Source: Platycnemis pennipes (taxonomy: Eukaryota; Arthropoda; Insecta; Odonata; Platycnemididae). Taken from it: a stretch of DNA of 64,000 nt. This document shows, piece after piece, positions 48,476 through 60,860 of this stretch (its first letter is position 1; every line of letters begins with the position of its first letter). The stretch spans positions 43,600,698 to 43,664,697 of the forward strand of contig OW121855.1 in the NCBI GenBank assembly GCA_933228895.1, given 5' to 3'. The translations under genes and the position numbers were made by a program. The notes below the pieces were generated by a model that saw only the letters and a list, made by a program, of their open reading frames with translations, was not told the DNA's origin and ran no database searches.

Positions 48476-48576
48476 TTGGAAAAGAAAATTCGCTTTGTAC
48501 ATGTAAGTTGTCGAAACCATGGTCGAAGTCAATAAAACTGGTGTGTGGAATGTACAAAGCGAATTTTCTTTTCCAA
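48476..48576. mobile_element. Hairpin element with perfect 27-bp stem
   Basis: TTGGAAAAGAAAATTCGCTT...ACAT (48476-48502) is repeated as its exact complement at 48550-48576, with a 47-base loop. The loop reads GTCGAAACCATGGTCG and then TCAATAAAACTGGTGTGTGG. GAAAC followed by a short self-complementary CATG and GTC is the order found around stem III of hammerhead motifs in Penelope-like elements. Loop and arms differ from the 12.0- and 43.7-kb elements, so relation is tentative. The absence of mismatches over 27 bp means a recent or conserved origin. Confidence 0.55.
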
Positions 48577-49827
48577 TCTCGTGGTTCCACGAACTTAAGC
48601 CTCAAACATCGAACCGTGTTATGCTTAGGTAAAACATAATTGAAGCGTCCTTCCCAGAAAATTTCTCAAAATTCTTATATCTCACTCACTGTTGCTGTAG
48701 CGCGTACATATTTCGCAGGAAAATGTGATTATTTGTTCAACATCTAGTTTTCATGAAATGCGCTCACGTCTCATGTATACCTACTCCGACCATATTGTAA
48801 GAAAATACTGTTAATTTTAAATTTGGAGTAATGTGTGTTGACCACTTTTTGCTCAGCACCGCTTTTGGTTACCCGTGAAAACCTTCATCCGGAATCACAG
48901 ATGATATATGAACTGACAAAATTGGATTGCTTATTCGCCCTCCAAATTTCCCGGTGAGATATCCGAGAATTTATCTGACATCCGTTCCAAGATATTTTGT
49001 TCCTTGCATGGTGGTTGACTTGCCTTCTTAATTTATGGTTCTATTGTTGTCTTTTCTTCCATTTGATTCATAACACAGCAGTGTATTCTTTTGTATTTGT
49101 GCCATTATGTCCGATGGAATAGGTGCCGATTACCTTCGACTGCAAATTTCCCTTGCAGGATTAATCAGTCAACTCTCTGGTAGTTCATGTGAATTTAATT
49201 TAGATTTTCAATATAAATATTTAACAGCTATTTCCTTTGATCTTTAATTCCTTTGATCGTAATTACTTTCATTTTTATCATTATGTCTATTTGCTGTGTA
49301 GGCCTTTTACTAATCAATAAAAATTTAGGCAAAATGAATCGTAAACTGTTTAGAAAACACTGATTGATTTCCTTTAGGCTATAAAAGAAACATTTTAGAA
49401 AAGTGTTTATTTGAAAAGTGGTGCTCGCTCAGGCAACAGTCACCATGGATGACTCTGGGGAATCTGTTAGAACCTCAAAGTGCCTCGATCGCCCTGTTGA
49501 AAAGACCGGATAAAATAATTTAACTATAAAATTAAATGGAGCATAGAAATAGACTTTGGTTCTCATAAAAAGTGATCATAAAATTTCCAAACTAAACATA
49601 CCAGCATAGTTTTCTGGTCATGTGACCTGAGAGTCAGAAAATTGTTTGTATTCGTGGGGATTGAAAGCATTTGTAAAAGCTTTTTTTCTCTCTCTCTCGA
49701 TAAATTCATCATGAAAGTGCGATAAGTGCGATCAAATTGTTGACATAAGTTTTCCTGAATGTGCAATCAGTGATAATATGATGTAGGATATTTCAATTCG
49801 GCCACGTGAACGGCGGTGCAATTCAGA
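48577..49827. other. AT-rich DNA, no gene seen
   Basis: Only short frames and a CT run near 49686-49698. Confidence 0.5.
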
Positions 49828-49945
49828 TTAATTGCCATGCGAAAGAATCCACCTGGACCGGGAATCGAACCACTGACCTTAGGCTTTCCGATCCGCCTCG
49901 CAGACGACTACGCTACCCAGGATCCCTAATTCGCATGGCAATTAA
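49828..49945 (-). repeat. tRNA-like core inside perfect 16-bp inverted repeats
   Basis: TTAATTGCCATGCGAA (49828-49843) and its exact complement (49930-49945) bound an 86-base core. On the minus strand the core has an A-box-like TAGCGTAGTCGTCTGCG and a B box, GGTTCGATTCCC (complement at 49860-49871). The pairing CCTGG/CCAGG extends the stem just inside. SINEs do not normally carry terminal inverted repeats, so this is either a MITE-like tRNA-derived unit or a tRNA-like relic extended by hairpin formation. Confidence 0.65.
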
Positions 49946-51199
49946 TGTGAGTAATAATATGAGATTACAGAATCACGACTTTAATACGACGACTTTTTAT
50001 TATTTGTCGTTAATTTTTTATCGACGTTCCTTATACAACATATTCCACGGTAGTTTATTTGAAATCTTTTAGTGAGGATGATTGCGGTGCCTTGGTTTAG
50101 CACCTCATCATTTCGTTAGCTGCCTAATTTTCCTTATCGCCTGATATGCTGGTGGCCGAATGAAAGGTACCGGATGGAGTCCTCGCTGCAGGGTAATCCA
50201 TTTCCTACAGTGGTCCAGGGATAGATCCCTCAGTTCCTTCTACATGTACCCTCCCCCTCCCATCGCTATTCGAAGACAAGGAGAGACTCTATTGGATGAG
50301 AAATCCGATTGGCCGATCTCCTATGGTCCTCAGTCGTATCTCGATGGAACACAACTGATCGCTATATTCACTCACGTCGTATCTCTCTTACCTATCCCAG
50401 GTAAATTGGAGCTATCGTTAAGTTATTAACTACCATTTGCTGGAACTTGATTCCGTAGCGTTCTCCTGCAATGGAGTGGGGTGCTTTTCTTCAGAAACAT
50501 GTGAGAAAATAATTTTTGCCGAATCAAAGAATATAGTCTGCATTCTTTAAATCACTTATGAAGAGCAATAAATTATTTAAATGTGATGCAATTGTATTGA
50601 TACGTTTCAGCATAATTTTTCATTTTAGTCGAAGTAGGTATTATGGGGTAGAAAGTACAGTAAAACGCCACATGCACTGATGAAAATATTTAAACCTCAG
50701 GATGCAAATAACATGTTTTTGATTACCTCAGCATACTTTCAAATGCTGCAAGCAACTCATGGCATTCGTGTTTATGCTGTGATCTTTAACGTTCAGAACC
50801 CTCAAAAACCTATAAGCCAATTCACTAATTGTTTTGTGATTCACTATACACTTTCCATTGGGAATGAATATAATTCTATCCTTGAAGAAATCCGAATACG
50901 AAAATACTTCGTAGTTAAATATTAATTAGTGAATTTTTCATGATCTATAATCATAAATCCTTCGATGGTAACCCACAATGCCTCCGAAAGTTAGAGAGAA
51001 GTGAGGTGTAGAAGAGGCCGGGCAGTGTAATATTGCCGATCACGAAATGCAGTTTGAGGTTGTCAGTTGCAGATTTCACCTTAAGCGTAGTTAGTTTCTT
51101 CCTATACCACGATACGGCAAGTTACCATGCAATCGTTAGAGCTGCGGAACTGGGTATTTATATGAACCCATAATTTTTTAATGTGACATATGAGACTGA
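49946..51199. other. No gene seen
   Basis: 50.16-50.43 kb has balanced composition and an 89-codon frame without a known domain. The rest is AT-rich. Confidence 0.45.
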
Positions 51200-51640
51200 G
51201 TAGGAAGGTCGTTTCGTCAAACGAACTGCGTTTAGTCAAAATTTAGGTCTCGAGAACTCGTCTCGCTCTCCGATGCAGTGGCGGAACATTCCCGGTCAGC
51301 AATGCTAGTCGCTAGGGACAGTCTAAAAGCGGAGGCGACTTCACGCCGGTATATATTTGTCCCGAGAGTCACTCTCTCTCTCTTAAAGAGTCGCGACGCG
51401 GTCCTCGGCCGTTAGAGACGCCTAGCATGGTGAAGGGGGTGGAATGGGGGAGGATTCACATGCGTTATCGGAGGGAGGCAGTCGAGAAAGTGAAAGAGCG
51501 CAGGATGATGATGGAGATTGATGTGTGGAAGCTGGGCGAATATGATGGCGGGGGAGAGATGGAAAATGCTGAACCCGACGGAGCGCGGTGAAAAATCGAT
51601 TGGGTGCTTTAACTTTTCCATCACAGGCCCATCTCATTTG
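51200..51640. other. GC-rich island with CT run
   Basis: CpG-containing block. A CT run lies at about 51371-51383, just after TATATATTTG. Purine bias follows on the plus strand (51425-51560). Minus-strand frames are His/Pro/Ser-rich and without a domain. Confidence 0.35.
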
Positions 51641-51890
51641 AGTACTTACATTTTCGCCAGAAGGTTTGCGAGAGAGTGATAATATGACTGAAATGTGATT
51701 CGTAGCCGTTTTACGCAGTTGGTCATCACAAATGCGGACCAACCAAGCTGGCAAGCATATGCTATCGTCAAATGTTGGTTCGGGCTAAAGTATTCATTTT
51801 TTAATGCTACCGGAGAGGCACAAGTAGGCGAACCATTGTGGCCAAACATTCCCGGTCAGTTACACTGGTCTCTATGGACAGCTTAGATAG
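51281..51890 (+). repeat. Direct pair of about 50-bp repeats, 560 bp apart
   Basis: 51281-51330 and 51841-51890 share ACATTCCCGGTCAG (51286-51299 and 51846-51859), then a diverged but alignable GTCKCTAKGGACAG-like stretch. Either an old local duplication or the ends of one undescribed element of about 600 bp. Confidence 0.55.
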
Positions 51891-53825
51891 CAGTAGTGGA
51901 TATACCAATTGTAATGTGGTGAGTCCTTCATATGGGTTTTAATCTACACGTGTGTGTCTTACTCTGCGAGTCACACAAAGGCTTGTACGCAGTTGGGTAT
52001 GGTGGGTCATCAGCCTTAAAAATGATGTTTCGATAATTTCCAGAATGTTTTGGGAATAAGGGGATGTAAGAGAAGGAGACTGGAACTTTTGAAACATGAT
52101 AACTTTGTATTTTTTGGTTTTTCATCCTCAAGTAAAGGTCATTCCTTATGCACACAGGCGACTAGAATACTATTAACTTAAAAGTGCCGTAAATGATAAT
52201 TTTCCACATAAATGAATGTAAAGAATAATTACATTGAGTAAACTAGATAATTTATGCTTATGTTTTCCGGATAAATTAGCAGATCATTACAGAAACTCAG
52301 ATAAAGGAATGAAAACACGTAGAATTTCATGATAAAGCAAACGTATCGGTGCTGATTCAGGCTTTTATGGATTCGATCGAACATGATGCGCGTTTTTAGA
52401 CCTATCGGTTCAGTAAATTTTAATCTCGTCAGATTTCACCTCTTTTTTGATAATATTCTCCGAATGTTTGACACATTTCTATATCTTTCCGGTGGCCCAT
52501 TAATGGAGAAACATGATATTTTAACTTACGGTTTGTTTTCAAGAATTATAATTTATAATCTCCACCGAGAGTCACCTGTAGCTGGAGGACAAATACTGAT
52601 GATATAGGTAGGGGTCGGCAAACCATGGCTCTTTACCCAGCTCTTTAGTTGTGTAGAGGTGGTTCTGAAGTAAACTTTAATAGGAAAAAACCTCATATTT
52701 ACCTTCATAAAAGCATATATTGGCATCGTAAGTGAAACAATTATAATTCTATTACTGATCCAAAATTGTATTTGTGCCGTTAATTACTAAGGATTAGTTA
52801 CATATTGGACGCATGCGAATATTCTTAGGAACCACTCGCTCATTACTTACCCTGATTAAAGCCAACGAGAGTGATTTTTGCGTGATTTTCTTTCCTTGTA
52901 ATGAAGAGATAATTCCCAACTTAACTCGCTTTTACATGAAATTAAGTATTTCCTTTTTGCAATAATGTATTTAGTTATTTCTCTCAAATATTTTTTATTG
53001 TTTCAAGGTATGGATTTAGACTGGCTCTTTTATATTTGCGTATCCCTGATTTAGATAATTGGATTTATTCAGGATTGATCATTGAAGACGATAATAGTAA
53101 TTTAGACGCTAAGATGGAGTGAATCAGCAGGATGGATGAAAGTAGAGCAAGAGGAAAAGTCTGGAGTGGTTTGTAAGAAGAAAAATTATAATTAAGGCCA
53201 TTATAAAAGACAAATTTTAGGCTATCGGCGCTCCATGTCTAAGGTAGGCATTACCTTATCTTCATGTTTCCATCAAACAACCTTTCCTGAAGGTAGTTTG
53301 ATGGAAAATTTGAGCATGTACATCTTGAAGGGAGAACAACATAGGCATCACCCATCATAACCTATCACTGACCACTACACTACCCTAAATAAAGGTAATA
53401 ACTTATAACATTTCATATATTCGCTACCTTAGCAGAAGTTCAGCAGTCTTTTCTTAATATTACTGGTTTAGCACTTCTACTGAGCTTCTTAATACTGTAG
53501 GACATTGGCAGTAAATTATTTTAATTCCACCTTTGCATGGCCCATCATCTGGCATGAGAGAGTATTCTTTTATGATCAACAATCAGTTTCATCTACAAGT
53601 CCAATTATTCAGTGACCAGAATATTACGTTTACTATTTCACAACGTTTGAAACAATCTTGCCTAAAATATAAATGGATATCGTTGGAATCGAATCGGGAT
53701 CTAATTTATTTTAAGGATATGAAAATTTAGAGTTTTCTTAATGGACAATTTAACTTTTGAAATGTTTCTCTCATAAATCTGAAAGTATCGATTTCCGAAT
53801 GTCTCGAGCGAGGATCGTTTATTTT
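51891..53825. other. AT-rich DNA with one hairpin
   Basis: No gene seen. An 18-bp stem with one mismatch and a 5-base loop lies at 53267-53307 (TTTCCATCAAACAACCTT and its near complement). Confidence 0.5.
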
Positions 53826-54480
53826 CAGCGGGAAGAGCAGACAAAAGGAATGTCTCACGTGTGAGGCTGGAGACAATGCTTGTGAATGCGACGAAGAAAT
53901 CCTTTAAAAGTTTTGGTCATGTCGTCTGAAGTGAAGGCGGGCAGTAGTTCCTCGTCTCTCCTCGCCACGCTCGGTCAAATTCTCGTCGTTCTCTCTCTCT
54001 CTCCCTCCCGAGAAGTCGGTGCTGGGACTTTTGCCGTGCGATTTTCAATCGAGCGTCGACCCGCTTTTCAAATCCTCCCAAAGGACGAGTAACCGACCCC
54101 TCTTCCTCGAGTGGGAGGGCCGTAGTACGGGTGATGAAGACGAATGAACCCAAGAGGATCCCAAGTTTCAGAGGCCGATAGGAAAAAAAAAAGAATTCGA
54201 TCCATTCCGGTCTTTTTTTTTTTCTTCCCGTTGCATTTCAACGCCGACGCGATTGGAGGGACGAGGAGCAGAGGCGGAGTTGAGCGATGAGCGAAGCTGC
54301 AACTGGAAACTTTAACTCCCTCTCTCCATCGCCTTTTCACCATTTCCCCACTAATCTCCACCCCCGTCGAATCAATGGCTTTCGCGAAAAGCGTCCTCGT
54401 TACATGTTTCGCCTCCAATTAAACCGGAAACGACGATTTCCCCCGGCGCCCGTGTATGCGAGATGAATATCAAAAACCCC
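53826..54480. other. GC-rich island with CT run
   Basis: CpG-rich block with a (CT)n run at about 53990-54008. Overlapping frames on both strands (53886-54092 plus, 54068-54418 minus) show no domain. Possible regulatory island. Confidence 0.35.
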
Positions 54481-57400
54481 TTAAGCGACTTGCTTCTTTT
54501 TTAAGGTTTGGGATCTCGATTTGATTCTTCCTTTCATCCCTGGGAAATTTTGATTCCAAAAACGTTGGTTCGTTAAGACTTTGCATTGAAGGTGTTGGTT
54601 GCGTTCTGGATCAGGGAAACGTTCCTGATAGTATTTTTTATGAAGATCATCGCTTTGTTGTTGGAGGTCGTTCAGTTTCGAGCGACAAAAAAGTTAAAAG
54701 AGTAGATTGCCCTCGTTGTACAGAACGACACTAGGTCAAAAATTGCTTGAATCTTTTGATCCCAACCCCATCCGTATTAACCGAAGGTTGGGTGTCGTGT
54801 GTGTCGTGGATATTTATGGATGATGACGTGAACCCAGAAGTTAACTTGATTATACGAGAGGACTTCATTGAGCCTTCTACATCGATGCGTCATGGAAAAG
54901 TGAGCGTTAGTCTAAGTTGGCCGAATGAATGTGTTTTTTCCTTAAAATTCATTGGAGTGTAGAATTAACTCTTCCGCTAAAAGAAGAACGAAAGACGATG
55001 AATCATTTAGATGATCGCCCAGATTTGTAAATTCTGGATAATTAATTTTTAATATTCTCACTGCCTCCATGTTTGGCACTTAACCTGCGTAGAAATCACG
55101 AATTGAGTTTTTTGTTTAGTATGTTAAACCTGTTTTCAACTATTTCTATATTAATTATGCTCGTGTGTAATTTTCTCCGTCATAATAGCAAAGGATTGTA
55201 TTAATCATATTTACCTACTTAAATTAACTCCATCAACGTAAATTTTCCTCCCTATTATCTTCTTCAGTTGAGTGCTAGTAAGTATCTGATAGAGCTATGG
55301 AGTGTGTCTCAATTGGTGCATGATACAAAATGCCTAAGGCCTAATGCCTAAATTGACCTCACGTACAAGTACTAATTAACGAAGTAATTATTTGCATTCT
55401 GTTATCGTTGCAAAGTATTTTGATTCCGTACATATGATAATCGCCCTTAACATATTCAAAAATTAGTAATGCTTTCACCGTACACATAATCTTTTCTTCG
55501 ACGTCATAAAATTCAGGAATTACTTATTTCTAACTGCACTTTTTTACGTGCCTAAAATTTTTCAATTGATGGGTCTGCGTCAACGCTCTAGAGTCATTAT
55601 CAGGGCCACATTCATTATTATTCCACACTAGAACACCCAGTATTCCTGGATAATTCTCTCCTAGTTTCCTAATATTTTACTGTTTTGAATGTTTCCGCAT
55701 TAAAAATCACTGCAAATTATATTTAGTAATCATTTCAGGGACTGCATCCAGCAATTAGAGCTAAGATGCAAGGCCAAGTACTATGGAGCCATGTGGGCAT
55801 TCTACTTTATTTACCCTGTCGCAGTGACTAAACGCTCTCAAGTTTCTCACACCGATAACAGTGACACAATCATATCTATATTATTCGTAAAAATATTTTA
55901 AAACATACGAGTATATTGTCATCCGAGAAATGCAACAAACTACTTGTGGCATGCAAATCTTAAGACCGTAATACACTATAGCACACAAGGAAATTTCTTT
56001 TTGAGTATCTTTAACATACACGTGGTGACTGAGTTACGAAAGAGATAATACAGGCGATGAGATCACCGAAGTGTATCCTTACAACATCGATGTCAGCATG
56101 GTTGACACCCTCAATGAATATTTAAAGAGGGAAGTTAATGACGTGAGATGATTCGATATCTTGGAGGTCATTCAAGGAAATGCCTTTCACCGCTACATCA
56201 TGAGTGCACGTCTTACGCCACCGGCGAACAACCTCTCTTTTACGTAAAGGAAATACAGTTTGAACACGAATTGCCCACCTACTTGTTCCATTTGTGGAGG
56301 TTATAGCTCATTGGTGAAAATAGATATGTTTTTTGTCATAAGGGTGACCGTGATCATAAGTTTAAACTTAATGCCCCAAAAACGACTTTACGCCACACTG
56401 TAATACCACCTGGTAACCCTATATGCGAATATTTATGAGTTCACGAATTTGAGTGTGAAGTCATCCTCAGAGACCGTTTACCCTGAGGTAAGCGCATCTA
56501 GCTGACATACATTAAGTTAGTTTTATCGGCTCAAGGGGACAAAATCTTGCTAGTGTGCACAAATTCCGTGAGTCAAATGCCTGTCTAAATCTGGCTTTCT
56601 GTCGTCATAAACCCCGTCACAGGCTGACTGAATCGAGGGGGGAGTTGACCTCCGTTACTTTCGAGTTCGGAAACTGCTATTACTAATTTCACTCGTCAGA
56701 ATAGTCTATACTTGTATGCTGATTTCAATATTAAGAGCTCTTTACATAAAAGACTATGACAAAAAAACATATTAAGTTATAAAATTATATTTCTTCTTAT
56801 AAAAGCAGGTTTTCTTATTATTTACTTGGAATAAGAAATGTTCTGTTGACCAAAAGTGAATATAACTTAGCTGATTTATTTGTAGTTGCTTTAGTTACTT
56901 TCCTGCATTATCTAGTTTGTAATTTTCTGCATTCCGTCGCTATCCTCTTCTGTAATTTTAAAACGTTGACTACGAAATTTGGAAGTCTCATGAATCTTTG
57001 TTCTGTTTCGGCATTTTACTGCAAATCGTACTTCCTGGTACAAAGGCAGTTTAGGTCAAAATTCTTTTCAGAAGGAGGTTGCATAATCATTTGTACTGTA
57101 AGTTTTCAAATTATCTGTAAAGACCAAACTGCTTGATTCAAAAGGATTGAATCATCAATGCCTCCACTTTTTCCATTCAAGCGGTGTTTTTTTTCAAACG
57201 CAACAGTTGGAATTAAGATGTCCTGAATGTAAGTGACACCAATTTTTGTATCTCAAGGTTTTGAATTGAGTTTTCCCTCAAAAATGAACCCAATCTCCGT
57301 GAATGAGTACACCATATACTCCAAAAGCCTCAGGCGAATGAATGAGCGATGGTGCCAATTAGTTTTGAAATATGGCTCTCCGTTAAACATGTTCATGCTT

Positions 57401-59460
57401 GCCATGGACTCTAATTTGAGCACGAAACATTTCGATTGAATGAAAGCGGTTCGCCTTCCGTGTTGCGACGGAACGAATTCACTATCCGTGAGAGAATCGG
57501 GATTCCTCCCTGGGCTCACACGGGCGTGCTCATCATCCATATCCGAAGGGGATGGAAAAAAAGCATTGAGTGGTTTCGTGTTCGCCCTCCTTATATCGAA
57601 TGAAAAAGATGCAAGCGGAATATTTCCCTCTCGATTCTAATCTCGATGAAAGTCTCGAGTGCTGGGGGAGGGGACCGTCGCGCTCTCTGTGACATATTCA
57701 CCCGAACCACGTCATATCGACGGCGCCGCCGCCACGGCGCTTTTTGCTACCGGAAGAAAGAAATATATTCTCTCGTGTGCTCTTGCCCCATGCCATTTTT
57801 TTCTGATCGTTTTAGACGCGTGCTTCCGGAAAAACAGTGCATACAGTGCATTAAAGAAAGTGGTGCTGACCATGGCTTGCATTCCTCTCTCATTATTAAT
57901 AATGCATTTCTTTTGTCCGGGGTAAGAATCTAGAGTATGAAATATGAATTTTTATCCATTAAGCCAAGCTTATCTGTTCTAGTTCGCATTCTATTCTTTG
58001 CAGAATTATTTGTGACGTTCAGAGTTTTTGTAATCACGAATGATAGCGTGTTGCGAATGCTTTCGTATTTGATCCAAAAGTAGTTTCAAGATGTCGTTAT
58101 TAACACCGACGAATATATTACTTTAAATTATGTTTTATTCACGTACAAAAAGTAAAATATTTGATATGTTTTTGTGGTCTGTAATTCTTATTGATTTTGA
58201 AATTATCACCGTAGGTTTTGGTAACATAATTCGCTGGATACGTCTTTTATAGTAAAATTAACACGTTTGATCATCATACATATTTAATGTAAGTTTCCTA
58301 CAATTAGTTTTTTAATATTGCTGGTTTTTTCCTTTCGTGAACATTGTGAAAAATGTAATTAATGGGTTGATGTTAAATATGTTGATCATTATAGTCATTT
58401 CGATTAATTGCGTTTCCTCGCTAAAGTATTTATAAGGAGATGATATCTCAACTCTTAGGTTCCCTCAACAATAGGAGTAAAACCGAGCCTTGATGTAGGC
58501 TTAAATCAACTGCAATAAGTTTTTCAAATTCAATGATTATTGCCAGATTGATAATTATTTCCGGTACAACTTGTAACATTGGTGAAATACCATTTAGGTC
58601 AAAATCTTTTGAGAAAAGTTTTATGTCATAAGTAGACGTAATGTGCTTAATTATGATGTTCACGTTCCAGCAATGCAAGAATTGTGCACTATATAAATAT
58701 TTTATTTTTATCTCATGACAGAATTTTTGACGAGGGGTTGTGTACTCTTCAAGGTTTTTACGGTGTTAGAGCGCGATATGTTTCGTGTAAACACGGTTTG
58801 CTTGGCAGGTTCCCTATACGGTGGGATTTTCCTTTTGCATTTTTAAGTCTGCAATCCATATTTAATTCAAACCTTTATGCGTGTATATATGTCTATACGT
58901 TTGGCAATAAGGCTGTCGTGGCAGACGTGATGGGACAGGTTCTCGTCATAGCTCCTTTGTCCTCCTCTCAATGTCAAAATTTCTCACACGTTTGGGATTC
59001 CCTACAAAAAATCTCCTGCTTACCTTTTCGATTGGGTGTAATGTGTATCGCCACTGGCAACCATTTCCCATAGCTGTTAATCGTAATCCTGCTTTTACCT
59101 CTGATAGTGGGTATGGTCATGTAAATGGAATTCAACTTCTTCTGCTCAAATTGTTGTTCATATAGGGCAAAAAAATGGGAATAATGATTTAATTGAGGGA
59201 GCGTGAAATTCTTTTAGCTTCAGGAAATAACCAGAATCGCGGACCGGTCCTAAAACTTCCTCTTGCTTCTATTATAACATGTCTGGTTCTTTGGAGATAA
59301 CGGTTAAAATGGCAATTATCAAGCCTGTTTTTAAAAGCATTTATGCTCTTATTTATTGATTAATGTTAGCTTCAAATTTTTTTTAAGTTCAAGTATCTCA
59401 GTTAGTAAGCACTGAAGTTGTCTTCCTTTTTCCCTTAATTCGCATCACCATCATCATCTG
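54481..59460. other. Mostly AT-rich; no gene called
   Basis: 54.5-57.2 kb is AT-rich to moderate with nothing assigned. 57.25-57.93 kb has higher GC and several overlapping frames, including a minus-strand one (57253-57540) of mixed composition. No domain was recognised. 57.9-59.4 kb is AT-rich; the 129-codon frame at 58684-59073 has no known domain. Near 55565-55605, minus strand, CTGATAATGACTCTAGAGCG followed by TTGACGCAGACCC weakly recalls the hammerhead-like cores of the fold-back elements. Confidence 0.4.
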
Positions 59461-59643
59461 TCAACAATTCTGAGATTGGTGTGACGTAGCTCTCCACTCA
59501 ATTCTCCTATTAGCTAATCTCTTCATATTTACGTATTTCTTCCCTTTCACATGCTTCATCACTTGTTATGTATGTCTCAAACGAGGACTTCCTCTGCTAT
59601 TCTTCCCGTTGACTTGTCCTTCGACTTACTTCACTGTCTCTTA
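59461..59643 (-). pseudogene. LINE reverse-transcriptase C-terminal tail, decayed
   Basis: Read on the minus strand in one frame, it encodes VEGQVNGKNSRGSPR, then (after a stop) VKGKKYVNMKRLANRR and IEWRATSHQSQNC with a terminal stop at 59461-59463. This is the well-known ending of many non-LTR retrotransposon ORF2 proteins, where a GK-RGRPR basic motif precedes a W-R-A tail close to the stop. Two in-frame stops lie upstream of the final one, so the copy is dead. The reverse-transcriptase core itself is not recognisable beyond 59643. A second, worse copy lies at 39.62 kb. Confidence 0.75.
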
Positions 59644-60785
59644 TTTTACATCAATGCGAATATATCATCCTGTAATATATAAAAGCTGCCATAATACTTA
59701 TATTTTGTGTTTCTTTACAAAGTTTATACCTTTTTGCTGAGGACCGTTTCGCAATGAAATTTTGTAAACGAACAGTGGTATGTAGAAAGATCCGTAAGAA
59801 ACATAGTGTTCAAGAAGGAAATATTTCTCAATGATGTGTTTTATATTGATATCAGTACATTTGCAGTATTTTTCTGCTCACTGTTGTACCAGTCTATTCT
59901 AGTATAGTTGTGTAACAGCAATATTCTACCAACCCTCTAAAGCGATCTTTACTGTTCCATCTATCGATTTAGAACTTTTTGACAATGGCCAACACTGCTA
60001 CAAGCTGTTAGCAGTTCGGAGGCACCTTTACTTTTCAGGTTATATAGACTGATAGACTGATTCCTCCAACATCACATGCGCGGGCACAACGTTCTGATTA
60101 CCCCATTTTTCACCGTTGACGCAATTCTATCCTGCTGCTTTAGTCGACTACGAACTCGAAATCGTCCAGTTGACCAATTGAAGTGATCAGCTACAGTGAA
60201 ATTCCGCTATAAGTTAGTTTCTTTTGGCAGTTGACTGTTTCATGTAAAACCTCCCTCACTTTTACTGGACTGTAACAATACATTATGTAATGGATGAGCA
60301 ACGCACAGGGGAATAGCGCAAGCACCAACATCGCATGCGATGAACAGCAGTATATCGCAGTCATACTTGCCCACCACTCCACGGTCGCGCGCCTCCTCTG
60401 ATGTGGCCCGGCTACTATTTTTTTTTTAGAGTTGGTACATTGGGGACACACGCCACCGCAAGGAACATGAGCTCCTCTGCCAGAGTTGTGCCTGCGGTCG
60501 AGCTCCGTGGGAACGAGAGCTTTAGACATTTAAGACGGCGCTCTCACCGCTCGCCAATCACCTCATAGGGCCTCCAACCATTCATTTTACTCACCGTCCT
60601 CTCTCTAGGGGTTCTCAGGATTCATTGTCATTTTTTGTCCTGTTCACTTAGCATAGGTACATTTAATTACTCCGATCACTCCTAGTGAAACGCTTAAACT
60701 GTTCTATTATTATAATTATTTTTAAATTGTTGTTGTTGGACTTTAATATTGCCACTAATCCTGTTTAAGCGTAATAGGTAAAAAC
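59644..60785. other. Unassigned; moderate GC at 60.2-60.6 kb
   Basis: 60.19-60.53 kb carries a 112-codon minus-strand frame with a Cys/Leu-rich hydrophobic centre and no recognised family. The same region on the minus strand also has tRNA-like spacing (GCGGTGAGAGCGCCG and GAGCTCGACCGC) without a proper B box. It may belong to the repeat whose 3' end follows at 60.79 kb. Confidence 0.35.
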
Positions 60786-60789
60786 ATGC

Positions 60790-60860
60790 TTGGTGTAGGT
60801 TCACCCCGTGTGACACACCTTTGTGGTGGCTTGCAGGGTATTATCTAGATGTAGATGTAA
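60790..60860 (+). mobile_element. LINE/SINE 3' end, GGGTATTA-ATAGATGT type, copy 3
   Basis: Plus strand: TTTGTGGTGGCTTGCAGGGT, then ATTATCTAGATGTAGATGTA. It shares its terminus with the copies at 19.9 and 28.9 kb and has the clearest ATGTAGATGTA tail. Confidence 0.65.

Noticed and set aside
49844..49929. Functional tRNA gene on the minus strand
   Set aside because: Boxes are good, but the cloverleaf is incomplete and the unit is enclosed in inverted repeats.
55565..55605. Fourth hammerhead-like core on the minus strand
   Set aside because: CTGATAATGACTCTAGAGCG fits loosely, but the GAAA part is missing and no inverted arms are present.
60191..60529. 112-codon minus-strand frame with hydrophobic centre
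   Set aside because: No recognised family, no exon signals, and it sits next to a LINE/SINE 3' end, so it may be part of a repeat.
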